Below, piece after piece: positions 8,002 through 17,700 of a stretch of DNA of 33,500 bases. The translations under genes and the position numbers were made by a program. The first letter of the stretch is position 1. Each line of letters opens with the position of its first letter. The notes under the pieces are model-generated. The model ran no database searches, was not told the origin of the DNA, and worked only from the letters and a program-made list of their open reading frames with translations. This DNA comes from Candidatus Kapaibacterium sp. (GTDB lineage: Bacteria; Bacteroidota; Ignavibacteria; Kapaibacteriales; UBA4661): contig JANYIG010000007.1 in the NCBI GenBank assembly GCA_025358765.1, forward strand, positions 1 through 33,500, in the 5' to 3' direction.

Positions 8002-9489
8002 TTACCGTGAGACAAGAAACTTCTCCGCTAATTTAAAGGTTTTGCCCCGAACAACACAGATATACATTCCATTGGAAAGCTGCGAAATGTCAAACGGCAG
8101 ATTGTTCGTGCCAGTTTTTGCCTCGCCAGTGTAAATATCCATCACTTTTTTACCGAGTAAACTATAGGCAAATACTTCAATGTATTGTGTGTCGCCAAGG
8201 CTTACTTGCACTGTACCCCTCTCACTTCCTACATCGGAGGTCACCTGTACGCGATTGTCCTTATGTGTTGTGTCCGCAATCCGTTGTGAAGCATCTTGAA
8301 TTACAGCACGAGTAAGGTTTTTCGACGTAATGCTCGCAATGCGTCCGCCTTTAACGGCATCATTGTTATACATATTTCCGTAGGTAACACCCGCCAATAG
8401 GAGGTTTTCATTTGCTTGGAGCGCATGAATGCTAGTATTTTTCAAATCTAATGTGGTATTTACGCCATCGTTAAATTCAAACCATGAATTGCCGCAGTCA
8501 TCGGAAAACAACACCCCCCGCGATTCGGTGCCGACAAAAATGGCGTGTGGCACTCCGGGAAAATCGCCCGTCAGAATGGTGTTGATGTTCGACTGGAACA
8601 ACGCTTGATACCGTGCAGGGCTGATGTCGAGCCATTCCATTGATTTCGTTTCAGGGTTCTTCAGTGTTCCGAGTAGGAGTTTTTCTCTACTGCCCGACGA
8701 AACAACTAAACCGTTGCAGGGGACTTTGATGGCTCTGGTTTGACTTTCGATGCTCAAATCTTGATTGATGTACGAAATACTCAATACGGAGGATTCGTCT
8801 GCCCTGCGAGCCGTTGGCATTTGCGTCCAAGTAGTTAGCTGTAGTGCATTGAGGTCGTATTGGAATGTCCCCCGTGTGCGTGTTCCTGCGTAGAGCGCTC
8901 CATTTCTGGCGTACAGGGAAAGTACGTCATAACGAAACTCGTCATCTACCCGTGACCAAAAGACGAGTTTTTTGCGATTCAGTCCGCTTGATAGTTTCGA
9001 CAAGCGCATCGCCCACACACCATTGTCGGTACCCAAAAACAGCGTTGTGTCTTGGACGAGCAATGTGTTGAATGACGAGGCGAGAATATTGGTGCTAATG
9101 GGATTCCATACAATACTATTCTCATCCGTCGTTCGGCGGTTGATAACAGCAGCAAAAACACCGCCATTGGCGCTTGCTACGAAAACGAGGGAATCAACAA
9201 CAGCAATAGAGCGAATATCCCGCAAGCCGGGCGGGATTCCGGCGCTTATATCTATCCACCGTCCATGTATTCCTGTTCCTGTGCGGTCGGCAAAAATGCC
9301 TTCGGGCGTTCCCATAAGAACAACAGCATTATTGCTACCACTACGAACAGATGCTAAGGCTTGCACTGCGCCCCAATCGTACTCTGGGCGTTCCATGACT
9401 TCCCATTGGGCGCGAGCAGTGTAGGCAGAAAAACAGACGATGAAACAAAGAACAAAGAGTGAATAGATACGGTGTAAAGTTTGGTTCAT
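8002..9489 (-). CDS. Secreted propeller-like protein with T9SS type A C-terminal sorting domain
   Basis: This is a 495-residue exported protein. The ATG at 9489 starts MNQTLHRIYSLFVLCFIVCF, a good signal peptide ending near AYTARAQ; a TTG further upstream (9516) would add nine residues without improving it. The body contains recurring strands of the type LFLGTDNGVW, LYAGTRTRGTFQ and IFVGTESRGVLFSDD, as in BNR/Asp-box-like beta-propellers. The last 75 residues match the type IX secretion sorting domain: an EVFAYSLLGKKV strand, FDISQLSNGMYICVV, and a terminal basic segment ending LVSR. That predicts passage through the Por/T9SS machinery and release or anchoring at the cell surface. The sorting domain is the best evidence in the window for a Bacteroidota-type cell. 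Ligand or enzyme activity is unknown. Confidence 0.88.
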   Translation of the reverse strand: MNQTLHRIYSLFVLCFIVCFSAYTARAQWEVMERPEYDWGAVQALASVRSGSNNAVVLMGTPEGIFADRTGTGIHGRWIDISAGIPPGLRDIRSIAVVDSLVFVASANGGVFAAVINRRTTDENSIVWNPISTNILASSFNTLLVQDTTLFLGTDNGVWAMRLSKLSSGLNRKKLVFWSRVDDEFRYDVLSLYARNGALYAGTRTRGTFQYDLNALQLTTWTQMPTARRADESSVLSISYINQDLSIESQTRAIKVPCNGLVVSSGSREKLLLGTLKNPETKSMEWLDISPARYQALFQSNINTILTGDFPGVPHAIFVGTESRGVLFSDDCGNSWFEFNDGVNTTLDLKNTSIHALQANENLLLAGVTYGNMYNNDAVKGGRIASITSKNLTRAVIQDASQRIADTTHKDNRVQVTSDVGSERGTVQVSLGDTQYIEVFAYSLLGKKVMDIYTGEAKTGTNNLPFDISQLSNGMYICVVRGKTFKLAEKFLVSR

Positions 9490-9615
9490 AGGCAATGAAA
9501 AGTGTATAGAGGACAAACGGATTTGTAAAGAATAAGTTACAAAAAAAGACTACCAAAGTCCATCACTCCTTTCATCAATGCTAAATTTAACGTTTTTTAA
9601 CCATTAAGCCAGTAT

Positions 9616-11052
9616 TTATCGCTTCACTGATTGTATTGCAGCTTCGATGTCTTCTGCTTTGCGGGGTAATTTGGCGGAAAGAATGAGCGCATCGCCATCG
9701 GTCACAAGTACGTCATCCTCTATGCGGATGCCGATGTTCCACCATTTTTTATCGCAAGGGCTTCCTTCGGGAATATAAATGCCCGGCTCAACCGTCAGCA
9801 CCATTCCGGGTTGTAAGGCGGAGTACGTACTTGCATCATGCACATCCAAGCCTATGTGATGCGAAGAACCATGCGGAAAATACCATTTATAGTCATCGGG
9901 ATTTGTGATAATGCCAAGTGCCAGAAGTCCTTTGCGAATCACATCCACCGCCCGACTATGTGGAAAGCGCCAGTCCACGCCTTTTTTGCACTCGGCAATT
10001 GAAGCATTTTGCGCCTGATATACCAAATCGTAAATTGCCTTCTGTTCGGCAGAGTATTTACCATTTATCGGAATTGTCCGCGTGATGTCTGCCGTATAGC
10101 CATGATATTCTGCCCCACAATCCATCAAAAGTAACTCACCGTCCTTGATTTGACGGCGGTTCGCAATGTAATGCAGAATGCAAGCATTCGCTCCCGAACC
10201 GACGATGGAAGCATAGCCCACGTCCTCAGCGCCAAGCTGCTTGAAGGTAGATTCCATCAGCGCTTCACATTCGTATTCCCTCATTCCGGCACGTGTATAT
10301 TTCATTGTGGCAAGATGTCCCGCAACGGAGATGTCTATTGCCTTTTGCAGCAAACGTAGTTCGGCAGTGTCTTTCATTTGGCGCATTTCAGACAGTAGTT
10401 TTTTTTGCGAACGAATGATGAGGTTTGGGTTTTTCGTGGTGAGGCGTTGTTTCATAGCTGCGTCGAGCGAAACAGATTCGCCGGAAAGCGTTTCTGTAAC
10501 TTGCGCCGTGGGCAGTGTCGTGATGTAAAGCGTGTCCCGCGTAGCCATAATTTGCGCCAATACAGCACTGAACCGCGCGTAATCAAGAGCTTTTATGCCA
10601 AATTCTTTTTCTGCACCGTCTGTGCCGCTCGTTACGCCCGTCCAAAGCTCTTGCGAGGGGTTACGTTTTTGTACGAAAAGTATTTCCGTGAGGCGCTGTC
10701 CCGAAACGCTATCCACGTACCCGCTCGGCACAAGTACCAGAGCGCTTTTGGGCTCGTTGAAACCCGAAAGATACAGAAGGTCGCTGCTTTGACGGTATTC
10801 GTAATCCACATCATTCTGACGGTTTCGCACGTCTGCTGCCAGAAAGACCGCCACTGTGCGGTTCGACATCGTTGCCAGAACGCGTTCCCTGCGTTGTTTG
10901 TACACCATCGCCGGAGCATCATCGGCGGCGCGTCCTTCACCTCGATATTGTACGCCGGGCGGTTGCGCCTGTAATGGTGCGATTGTCAAAGAAATTATGC
11001 AATGGGTAATAATCAGTAGGAACGTCGAAGAAAAGGATATAAGCGGCTTCAT
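9616..11052 (-). CDS. Secreted Xaa-Pro aminopeptidase (M24B, PepP-like)
   Basis: Metallo-aminopeptidase that removes N-terminal residues preceding proline, 478 residues. The start at 11052 ([17 protein letters not shown]) gives a clear signal peptide ending near APLQAQ. The upstream extension to 11220 would bury the signal peptide and run into the divergent pgi, so I reject it. The N-terminal creatinase-like domain includes [16 protein letters not shown]. All five expected metal ligands are visible in the M24 domain: two Asp in [20 protein letters not shown], His in [15 protein letters not shown], Glu in [11 protein letters not shown] and Glu in [11 protein letters not shown]. It is predicted to act in the periplasm or outside the cell in peptide breakdown. 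It lies upstream of the T9SS-protein gene on the same strand with a 126-base gap. Confidence 0.93.
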   Translation of the reverse strand: MKPLISFSSTFLLIITHCIISLTIAPLQAQPPGVQYRGEGRAADDAPAMVYKQRRERVLATMSNRTVAVFLAADVRNRQNDVDYEYRQSSDLLYLSGFNEPKSALVLVPSGYVDSVSGQRLTEILFVQKRNPSQELWTGVTSGTDGAEKEFGIKALDYARFSAVLAQIMATRDTLYITTLPTAQVTETLSGESVSLDAAMKQRLTTKNPNLIIRSQKKLLSEMRQMKDTAELRLLQKAIDISVAGHLATMKYTRAGMREYECEALMESTFKQLGAEDVGYASIVGSGANACILHYIANRRQIKDGELLLMDCGAEYHGYTADITRTIPINGKYSAEQKAIYDLVYQAQNASIAECKKGVDWRFPHSRAVDVIRKGLLALGIITNPDDYKWYFPHGSSHHIGLDVHDASTYSALQPGMVLTVEPGIYIPEGSPCDKKWWNIGIRIEDDVLVTDGDALILSAKLPRKAEDIEAAIQSVKR

Positions 11053-11172
11053 TGGATTGTGCGAATTTTGTATATTGAGACGGTGTTTTTTTGCAAGATT
11101 ACGGCGAAAATCCGCATCGAACAACATCATTTTTCCCAATTTGTCCCACGCTGTTTTTTTACACCGAATTGT
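11053..11172. promoter_or_regulatory. Divergent intergenic region between pepP-like gene and pgi
   Basis: These 120 bases must hold the promoters of both divergent genes. The region is AT-rich with two long T-runs on the plus strand (near 11083 and 11154). I could not assign convincing -33/-7 elements or an operator. Confidence 0.4.
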
Positions 11173-12843
11173 ATGGCACAACTCTCTTCCTTGCCTGAAT
11201 GGAAATCGCTTCAACAGCATTTTTTCATTGTACGCGACACTACGATGCGTGAGCTTTTCGACGAGAATCCGCAGCGCTTTGATGAGTTTTCATTGCACTT
11301 CAAATTTCGTGCAAACGAAATCCTCGTGGATTTCTCAAAACACCGCATTACCGACGAAACGCTTGATATGCTCGTAAGCCTTGCTCAATGGCGTGGTGTG
11401 GCTGCGATGCGTGATGCTATGTTCGCTGGCGAGGAAATCAATCTCACCGAACGACGTGCGGTGTTGCACGTGGCTCTCCGCAATCGTTCTGGCAAGCCCA
11501 TATTGCATAAAGGCAAGGATATAATGCCCGACATACTTGGTGTGCTTGCCCGCATGAAAACCTTTGTAAGCGAAGTACGCAGCGGTAAGCGGAGGGGTTT
11601 TAAGGGAAGAACGTTTACAAATATTGTGAATATAGGGATTGGCGGCTCGGATTTGGGTCCGAAAATGGTTTGTGAGGCACTGAAACATTATGGTAAACGG
11701 AACGTGAGTGTGCATTTCGTCTCAAACGTGGATGGTACGCATATTGCCGAAACACTCAAACGCTGCAAACCCGATAACACGCTCTTTATAATTGCATCCA
11801 AAACCTTTACAACGCAGGAAACTATGACGAACGCGCAAACAGCGCGTGAATGGTTCCTTGCAGGCGGCGGCACGGAGGCAGACGTTGCCAAACACTTTGT
11901 GGCGGTTTCCACGAATGCCAGCGCTGTCAAGCAATTTGGGATTGACACGGCGAATATGTTCGAGTTCTGGGATTGGGTCGGCGGTCGGTTTTCGTTGTGG
12001 TCAGCGATTGGTCTGCCGATAGCGCTTGCCGTTGGGTTCGACAAATTCGAGCAGTTACTCGCGGGTGCTCATGCTATGGATGAACATTTCCGTACTACAA
12101 AACTTGAGAAAAACATTCCGGTGATTTTAGCGCTTTTGGATGTATGGTACACGAATTTTTTTCATGCCGAGTCACACGCAATCTTACCGTATGATGAGTA
12201 TTTACGGTATCTTCCAGCATTTTTGCAGCAAGGTGAAATGGAGAGTAATGGCAAGTCTGTACAGCGTGATGGGCGGCAGGTAGATTGGCAAACGAATGAA
12301 ATTATCTGGGGTGAGGCGGGAACGAACGGGCAACATGCGTTTTACCAGCTTATCCATCAAGGCACGAAGTTGATACCGTGCGATTTCATAGCACCTGCAA
12401 TCTCGCATAATTGCACCGACGTACGGAATAACGATCATCACAAAAAATTACTCTCAAATTTTTTCGCTCAAACCGCCGCCTTAATGCAGGGAAAAAGCGC
12501 CGATGAAGTGATTGATGAATTGGAACAAGGCGGCATTTCCGCAGAAAACCTCGAAGCACTGTTGCCGCATAAAATATTTGATGGTAACAAGCCCACAACT
12601 ACTATTCTCTGCAAACAAATCAATCCGTTTACGCTTGGGGCGTTGATTGCGATGTACGAACATAAAATATTTGTCAAAGGCGTAATTTGGAATGTGAACT
12701 CATTCGACCAATGGGGCGTGGAGCTTGGCAAACAACTTGCGAACCAGATTCTGCCGGAGCTTCAGGATGCCGCTCTTGTTACATCGCATGATGTCTCTAC
12801 GAACGGTCTTATCAACGCTTGGAAGCAGATGGCGGGTCTATAA
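11173..12843 (+). CDS. pgi: Glucose-6-phosphate isomerase
   Basis: Interconverts glucose 6-phosphate and fructose 6-phosphate in glycolysis and gluconeogenesis; cytoplasmic. With the ATG at 11173 ([17 protein letters not shown]) the protein has 556 residues, the normal length of the long family. The reading frame extends 114 bases upstream, but that part has no family similarity. Visible signatures are [10 protein letters not shown] (about 154-163), [14 protein letters not shown], the catalytic Glu in [10 protein letters not shown] (E357), the ring-opening His in [10 protein letters not shown] (H388) and the C-terminal [14 protein letters not shown] with the active-site Lys. Nothing is missing. 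The gene is divergent from the Xaa-Pro aminopeptidase and convergent with the Gcr-type gene, with only 35 bases between the stops. Confidence 0.97.
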   Translation: MAQLSSLPEWKSLQQHFFIVRDTTMRELFDENPQRFDEFSLHFKFRANEILVDFSKHRITDETLDMLVSLAQWRGVAAMRDAMFAGEEINLTERRAVLHVALRNRSGKPILHKGKDIMPDILGVLARMKTFVSEVRSGKRRGFKGRTFTNIVNIGIGGSDLGPKMVCEALKHYGKRNVSVHFVSNVDGTHIAETLKRCKPDNTLFIIASKTFTTQETMTNAQTAREWFLAGGGTEADVAKHFVAVSTNASAVKQFGIDTANMFEFWDWVGGRFSLWSAIGLPIALAVGFDKFEQLLAGAHAMDEHFRTTKLEKNIPVILALLDVWYTNFFHAESHAILPYDEYLRYLPAFLQQGEMESNGKSVQRDGRQVDWQTNEIIWGEAGTNGQHAFYQLIHQGTKLIPCDFIAPAISHNCTDVRNNDHHKKLLSNFFAQTAALMQGKSADEVIDELEQGGISAENLEALLPHKIFDGNKPTTTILCKQINPFTLGALIAMYEHKIFVKGVIWNVNSFDQWGVELGKQLANQILPELQDAALVTSHDVSTNGLINAWKQMAGL

Positions 12844-12878
12844 TAAATATAAATTACGCAATTCGCCTTGCTTTTCGT

Positions 12879-14957
12879 TCAATGCTGCGAAGAACTTCCA
12901 ATGGCATTTTTTGGTGGGAAAAAGAACTCACTTGGATGCTTTAGGAAATACTTGCCTACGAGTTCCACCAGTTTTGCCGATTGTTTGAATGTGACTTTGC
13001 GGGAACGCATTGCCACAAAGAGTGCCAGCGAAAAACTCACAATGAAGTTCATAAAACCGATACCAAAAATGCCAAGCGATGTCCAGACAATTTGACTGCG
13101 CGTCACGTCATTTCCCACACTTGCAATCGCAATGCCGAAACTTGCCGATGAGAACGTGATGTGGCGAATATCAATCGGTAGCCCAAAAATAAAGCCTACT
13201 GTAGCCGCCGAGCCGAGCAATAAACCTAGAAAGAAGTTCCCTGCCATTGCGCCGAGATTTGTTTCGATATATGCCGCGAAGCTCTCCAATACATCTTTTG
13301 GCAGAAATCGTTTCAAAAGTGGATGTTGACGCAAGCGTTCGGGGATGTTGCTGAAAACCACGCGGTTGTCAAAATATCCCGACATCAACCCCGCCGAAAA
13401 TAGCATGGTTCCTGCGATGGCGGCATAGAACAGTGAACCACTCAAAAACGGATGGAGTTCGGCAATCATTTTATGTGCTTTATGCTCGTCTGCAAGCGGC
13501 ACCCCGATAATGTAAAATATCCATCCAAGCACGTAACCAAGCGGGAAAGCGATGATGAGGTTCCCAACAAAAGAAATAAGCTGACTGCGGGAGATTTTGG
13601 AAATCATCACCACAAGATCCGGCAACGACAATGCCTGTTTCGATCCTTCTTTGCCACCATCTTTTTTCTTCGTGTCTAACGATTCAGCAATCGTGGAAGC
13701 AGTCATAGCAGGCTGTTTGGTGGCAAGCGCAAAACCTAAAATGTGGATCACAATAAAGCCGGTGCCATATGTTAAACCGTAGGAAAGTGCCTCGCCAAAT
13801 GGCGGAAGATGGAGATAATAGAAAAAAAGTTTGATTGCCGCCAGAAACACAACAATGAGACCGCCACCCATCGAAGCAAAAAGAAAGAGTTTGAACTCCA
13901 GCCGCGAAGACGTGATATAGTGTTCGCCAGTTTTTGCGGCGTTTTCCGCCACCTGAAAAGCCAACATTCCCGTATTGTCATTGATGTGCTTGGAGAGGCT
14001 ATGCTTCTGGTTTTCCTCACGGACGACTTCCTTCAGAAACTCAACAATGGTAAGGCTCAGAGCCTGTGGATTAATTTCATCAGGTTTGAGCGTGAGTTTT
14101 ACAAGCGTTCGCAAACGGTTGATGTGCTGGGAGATGCGTTGCATCTGGTACGTGAGGTCGAGGCTCGCACCAAAATGTCCGCGATACTTCCGCAGGTATT
14201 CCACGCAGTCCGCACACTGACGTAGCATCACGAGCGCGTGGTCGTCAGCATTGCTATCCTTGTCTTCGGGGTGAATGTTTTGTTTGCGAATAAACTCTAC
14301 ATATCGCACCAGTTCTCGATTTTGCGTCATAAAAGGCGAATTTAATTCCTCGAACTCCGGCAACCGCGTAAGGATATCCGCTTCCAAACCCATTGCTGCG
14401 AGTTTGTGCGAGAGAATTAGTGTCGCGTTCAGCAGTTGGTGGTATGTACCCTGCTGCACATCCACCACATCGTTCACAATGATTGCGCTCCCCAAACCCA
14501 ATACGTCCAAGAGTTCCACAAGTAAATCATCCGAAAGCGACATTAACCAAAGATGGTCATCGTTTTCGTGGAACACCAAATGTATGAGGTCGCGCAGGGA
14601 TTTTGGGTTGTAAACGGGAGGTAGAATCAGATGCGTAGCTTTTTGAAATGCTTCCGAGAAAAAACCGCTTTGCGACTGCAAGCCTGATTCGGTGTACAGC
14701 GGAATATGGTCAGCGGCGTTTAACAGGTCAAGAATATAGCTGCGAAGCGATGTGCGAAAGCTATCATTCTCACGTAGCAGTTTTATCAACGCTTTCAGGC
14801 GTTTGGTCGCAACTTCCCGCCGTTTGCTGATGAAGAGCTGACCCGGGCGAATTGCCTCCACCAACTCAATCAAATGTTGTGGATTGCCGCGTTCGCCACG
14901 TCCAGTAAGTTCAGCATCATCAATAATATTTGAGAGAACAACGCTTATTTCTGTCAT
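12879..14957 (-). CDS. Gcr-family membrane protein (commonly annotated site-specific recombinase)
   Basis: This 692-residue protein resembles the SpecificRecomb/Gcr family named after a gonococcal gene. It has a cytoplasmic, Leu-rich helical N-terminal half of about 350 residues. About six membrane helices follow (roughly 361-382, 388-413, 460-486, 503-525, 568-592, 622-650). The family-typical segment ALATKQPAMTASTIAE is present between helices. I see no tyrosine- or serine-recombinase motif, so the recombinase label is not supported here; the architecture is that of an inner-membrane protein. I chose the ATG at 14957 because AAAGG (14962-14966) precedes it. The in-frame ATG at 14993 lacks a site and adds an uncharacteristic His-rich start. 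It is separated by 51 bases from the BatA-like gene upstream. Function unknown. Confidence 0.82.
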   Translation of the reverse strand: MTEISVVLSNIIDDAELTGRGERGNPQHLIELVEAIRPGQLFISKRREVATKRLKALIKLLRENDSFRTSLRSYILDLLNAADHIPLYTESGLQSQSGFFSEAFQKATHLILPPVYNPKSLRDLIHLVFHENDDHLWLMSLSDDLLVELLDVLGLGSAIIVNDVVDVQQGTYHQLLNATLILSHKLAAMGLEADILTRLPEFEELNSPFMTQNRELVRYVEFIRKQNIHPEDKDSNADDHALVMLRQCADCVEYLRKYRGHFGASLDLTYQMQRISQHINRLRTLVKLTLKPDEINPQALSLTIVEFLKEVVREENQKHSLSKHINDNTGMLAFQVAENAAKTGEHYITSSRLEFKLFLFASMGGGLIVVFLAAIKLFFYYLHLPPFGEALSYGLTYGTGFIVIHILGFALATKQPAMTASTIAESLDTKKKDGGKEGSKQALSLPDLVVMISKISRSQLISFVGNLIIAFPLGYVLGWIFYIIGVPLADEHKAHKMIAELHPFLSGSLFYAAIAGTMLFSAGLMSGYFDNRVVFSNIPERLRQHPLLKRFLPKDVLESFAAYIETNLGAMAGNFFLGLLLGSAATVGFIFGLPIDIRHITFSSASFGIAIASVGNDVTRSQIVWTSLGIFGIGFMNFIVSFSLALFVAMRSRKVTFKQSAKLVELVGKYFLKHPSEFFFPPKNAIGSSSQH

Positions 14958-15008
14958 AATGCCTTTATGGTTATGGTGTGTTGAAATGAGCATGGTTCGT
15001 ATCTGTCG

Positions 15009-17183
15009 TTATTCAGCGCTTACTGCTGCTGCACGGCGCGAAATCACCATTTCGGCAATCGCACAAAGAATCGCCAGCATGACGAAAAATTTCCAAAGCT
15101 CCGTACCAGCACCTGCGCGAAGTATATCGGCGTTGAAGTTCTGGTATTCCTCAATAACACGAATTTGCTCTGGTTTCGGTACGCGCTTGGCAATTTCTTT
15201 TACGAGATCGTCCGGCATAAGCAACGTGATTGCTGATTCTGACGCTGGTGGATTAACCGATAACGTTTGAATAATTTTCCCGTCCTGTGTTTGCACGGAA
15301 TACACGCCGGGCTGACGCAATGCCTCCAAAGCAAGCGAAGCTCCTGACGGCATCACAACTGGCTGGCGAACGGATTCAGTATTGTTCGGGTCGAACACGG
15401 TAAACGTTCCAGAAGCATATTTGCCTGAAAGTAGGATGTTTACGGGCTGACCGACAGTGCTTTCCATGCTGCTCGTTGCCGTTGCCGTCAAGTACATTGC
15501 CGCGCGGTTCACAATCGTCACAAACATGCCAGTGATAGGGAAATTGCCAAAATTCGTTGTCGGTGGCGCGGCGCAATAAAATACTTTTCCGTTACTAATC
15601 TTGCTTTCGGCAAGAAATACGCCGTCGGGTAGGTCAATAAGCGCCTGTGAGGGCAATGCGTCTTTTATGAGCGGCAGAGCGCGGAGCAGTTTGGGCGACT
15701 CGACGGTGCGGGGGGTCGAGCCTTCTTGTGGAGCTTGTGATGATTGCCCGCTCGTTGTCTTGAATACGCCCGTAAAAAGCGGATGAGATTTGTCCACGAA
15801 CGAGAATTCCGCAGGTTGTTCGGCACGGTATTCTTTATTTACCGCCTGACCAAGCTGGAAGGCGCTTAAAATCGTACTATTGTAGGATGCAATATCGCTT
15901 TTGTCACCCGCAAAGATGAATACGCCGCCGCCATTTTGCAGAAAATTTTGCAACCGTGCGATGTCGCTGATGCTAAAACGCGGTAGATTCACGAGGTACA
16001 GCGCATCAAATTCATTGAGATTCGCCGCAGAAAGTGCTTCTGGTGGCAGCTGCAAGACGTTCGATTTTCCACCAATGGCAGCATCGGGCGCAAGTGCGAG
16101 TGCCAGAAAATTCGTCTCCTGTGAAATACCAACAATGCCGATTCTGGGTTTTTCGGGCAGCACAAACGCGAAATAACGTCTATTGTCTGCATCCAGGACA
16201 TCGCCTTCGACTTCCACGCTTGCCTTCACAAGTCCATTTTTTGCGTTTCCTTGTATGGCGGAGCGTTCAGGCGCAGCAGCAGCGATAGGGATAGTACGAG
16301 TTTCGCCGGCTGGGATATCTACGGTACGCTGCGCTACACGTTCGCTGTTCATCATAAGGCTCACAATCACTCCTTGAGCGGCTTCCGCGCCACTATTGCG
16401 AATGCGGGCTTCTACCTCGACGGGTTTGCTCGGCTCGAAAATGCGGGTTATTAGGTGCAGCGAATCTACCGAAAGATTGCGTTCGCCAGCTTTGGAGCCA
16501 ACACCAATGGGAATCAAATACAACGCCGTGGAAACGTTGAAGAGCTTCAGCGAGTCGGTTTGTTCGTCGTGGAGAATGTTTTTTTGCGCGTCCGTAATAA
16601 TGAATACTTCGCGGTTCAGGTTTTTCGAGTTCGAGACAATCGAAGATGTCAGTCGCAGCGCCGATTCTAACTTTGCTGTCGTGTAAGAGGTTGGTATTTT
16701 CTGGATTTCTTCGCGCAAAAGCCCAAAATCTCGCGTAAATTCAAAAAAGCGTTTATCCGATAAATCTGCCATCTGCACGAGCGCCACTTCATCGCCTTCG
16801 CCAAGTGTTTTTATGATATTCAAGGCTGCATCTTTTGCCTGCTTTAGCCGCACACCACGCTCGTCTGCTACTTCCATGCTGAACGAATTGTCGATGATAA
16901 TGACGACCGAACTTTTTGCTCGCGCTCCTAATCCCGGAAACGAAGTTTTCACTGCCGGACGAGCAAACGCCAACACCGCAAACACTACAATCAACACGCG
17001 CAGCAACAGCAAGAGCAACTGCGTCATCTTAAGTTTGCGAATTTTTGTTTTTTGGAGTTCCTTCAGAAACGCAAGTGTGCTAAACTCAACCGTTTGGAGC
17101 TTACGAAGGTTGAACAGATGCAACAAAATGGGAATCGAAGCGGCGGCAAGCCCAAGAAGAACGAGAGGATTGAGAAACTGCAT
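15009..17183 (-). CDS. BatA-like membrane protein with von Willebrand factor A domain
   Basis: 724 residues. The N-terminus, MQFLNPLVLLGLAAASIPIL with a second helix at about 54-76 (LLLLLLRVLIVVFAVLAFAR), is the BatA membrane-anchor domain. It is followed by a VWA domain with a MIDAS motif at DNSFS (D98, S100, S102), so metal-dependent ligand binding is plausible. A long beta-rich central region follows, then a GATase-like segment around VFIFAGDK. A last membrane helix lies at about 697-716, leaving a short basic tail. Proteins of this architecture are common in Bacteroidota and often sit near MoxR ATPase/DUF58 genes in envelope stress clusters; those partners are not in this window. It probably acts on the periplasmic face of the inner membrane. 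Exact role unknown. Confidence 0.88.
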   Translation of the reverse strand: MQFLNPLVLLGLAAASIPILLHLFNLRKLQTVEFSTLAFLKELQKTKIRKLKMTQLLLLLLRVLIVVFAVLAFARPAVKTSFPGLGARAKSSVVIIIDNSFSMEVADERGVRLKQAKDAALNIIKTLGEGDEVALVQMADLSDKRFFEFTRDFGLLREEIQKIPTSYTTAKLESALRLTSSIVSNSKNLNREVFIITDAQKNILHDEQTDSLKLFNVSTALYLIPIGVGSKAGERNLSVDSLHLITRIFEPSKPVEVEARIRNSGAEAAQGVIVSLMMNSERVAQRTVDIPAGETRTIPIAAAAPERSAIQGNAKNGLVKASVEVEGDVLDADNRRYFAFVLPEKPRIGIVGISQETNFLALALAPDAAIGGKSNVLQLPPEALSAANLNEFDALYLVNLPRFSISDIARLQNFLQNGGGVFIFAGDKSDIASYNSTILSAFQLGQAVNKEYRAEQPAEFSFVDKSHPLFTGVFKTTSGQSSQAPQEGSTPRTVESPKLLRALPLIKDALPSQALIDLPDGVFLAESKISNGKVFYCAAPPTTNFGNFPITGMFVTIVNRAAMYLTATATSSMESTVGQPVNILLSGKYASGTFTVFDPNNTESVRQPVVMPSGASLALEALRQPGVYSVQTQDGKIIQTLSVNPPASESAITLLMPDDLVKEIAKRVPKPEQIRVIEEYQNFNADILRAGAGTELWKFFVMLAILCAIAEMVISRRAAAVSAE

Positions 17184-17226
17184 AATTTATCGGGTGTGTG
17201 GTACGATGTATGGTGAAGATTGAAGA

Positions 17227-17439
17227 TTATTGATGTTCGATTTTGCCAACACGTGCTTCCAAGCGCTCTACACGGGCACGCAATTCACGTGTATCGTTCA
17301 AAACGGCATATTCCAATGCACCTAAACGGTCATTCACGATTTTCATTTCTTGCTTCATTTCACGTTGCTCTTGCTTGATTTCACGGAGTTCATCCAGCAT
17401 CAGCGACATGAGTTCCACAAGTTTTTCTTCGTTATTCAT
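17227..17439 (-). CDS. Small coiled-coil protein
   Basis: A 70-residue, very hydrophilic helical protein starting MNNEEKLVELMSLMLDELRE. It has heptad-like spacing of Leu/Met/Val across its whole length and many Glu, Lys and Arg, so it is probably an oligomeric coiled coil. The ATG at 17439 has AAAAGG (17448-17453) eight bases upstream, which supports a real gene. It sits 43 bases upstream of the BatA/VWA gene on the same strand and could be its operon leader. There is no domain I recognise. A regulatory or scaffolding role would be a guess. Confidence 0.72.
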   Translation of the reverse strand: MNNEEKLVELMSLMLDELREIKQEQREMKQEMKIVNDRLGALEYAVLNDTRELRARVERLEARVGKIEHQ

Positions 17440-17700
17440 CGCGTTTGCCTTTTAATTGATTGAATTCTTACGAAAAATAGCACACAAAACTGAGTTGTCC
17501 AAGAATTGTCAACAATGTTGTGAAACAGTACTTGCCATGCCCGCAAAAACGTATCAACGGCGTTTCCCGTGTAAAGCTGGTTATCCAAAGCATAGATCAT
17601 AAAGCGCGAAGGCGTGATTGTTGTGTGAATGCACGTTCGTAGCTATATTGCCACAGAATAATTGTCTCATCACTCTTTCTCGTTTTTTTCCGTTGTTTGT
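17440..17700. promoter_or_regulatory. Divergent intergenic region upstream of polA
   Basis: These 261 bases separate the small coiled-coil gene from polA. The region has no convincing ORF, repeat or hairpin. A frame open upstream of polA (from 17662) lies over a pyrimidine-rich stretch with a T-run directly before the polA ATG; I take this as leader, not coding. I could not name the promoters. Confidence 0.4.

Noticed and set aside
10405-10974. Plus-strand ORF of 189 residues
   Set aside because: It lies entirely within the Xaa-Pro aminopeptidase gene on the other strand, which shows all five metal ligands.
11059-11172. N-terminal extension of Pgi to the first in-frame start
   Set aside because: The added 38 residues have no family similarity and start within seven bases of the divergent aminopeptidase start.
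12879-14957. Recombinase gene as evidence of a mobile element
   Set aside because: Flanking genes are ordinary chromosomal ones, no attachment sites or terminal repeats are seen, and the protein is a membrane protein.
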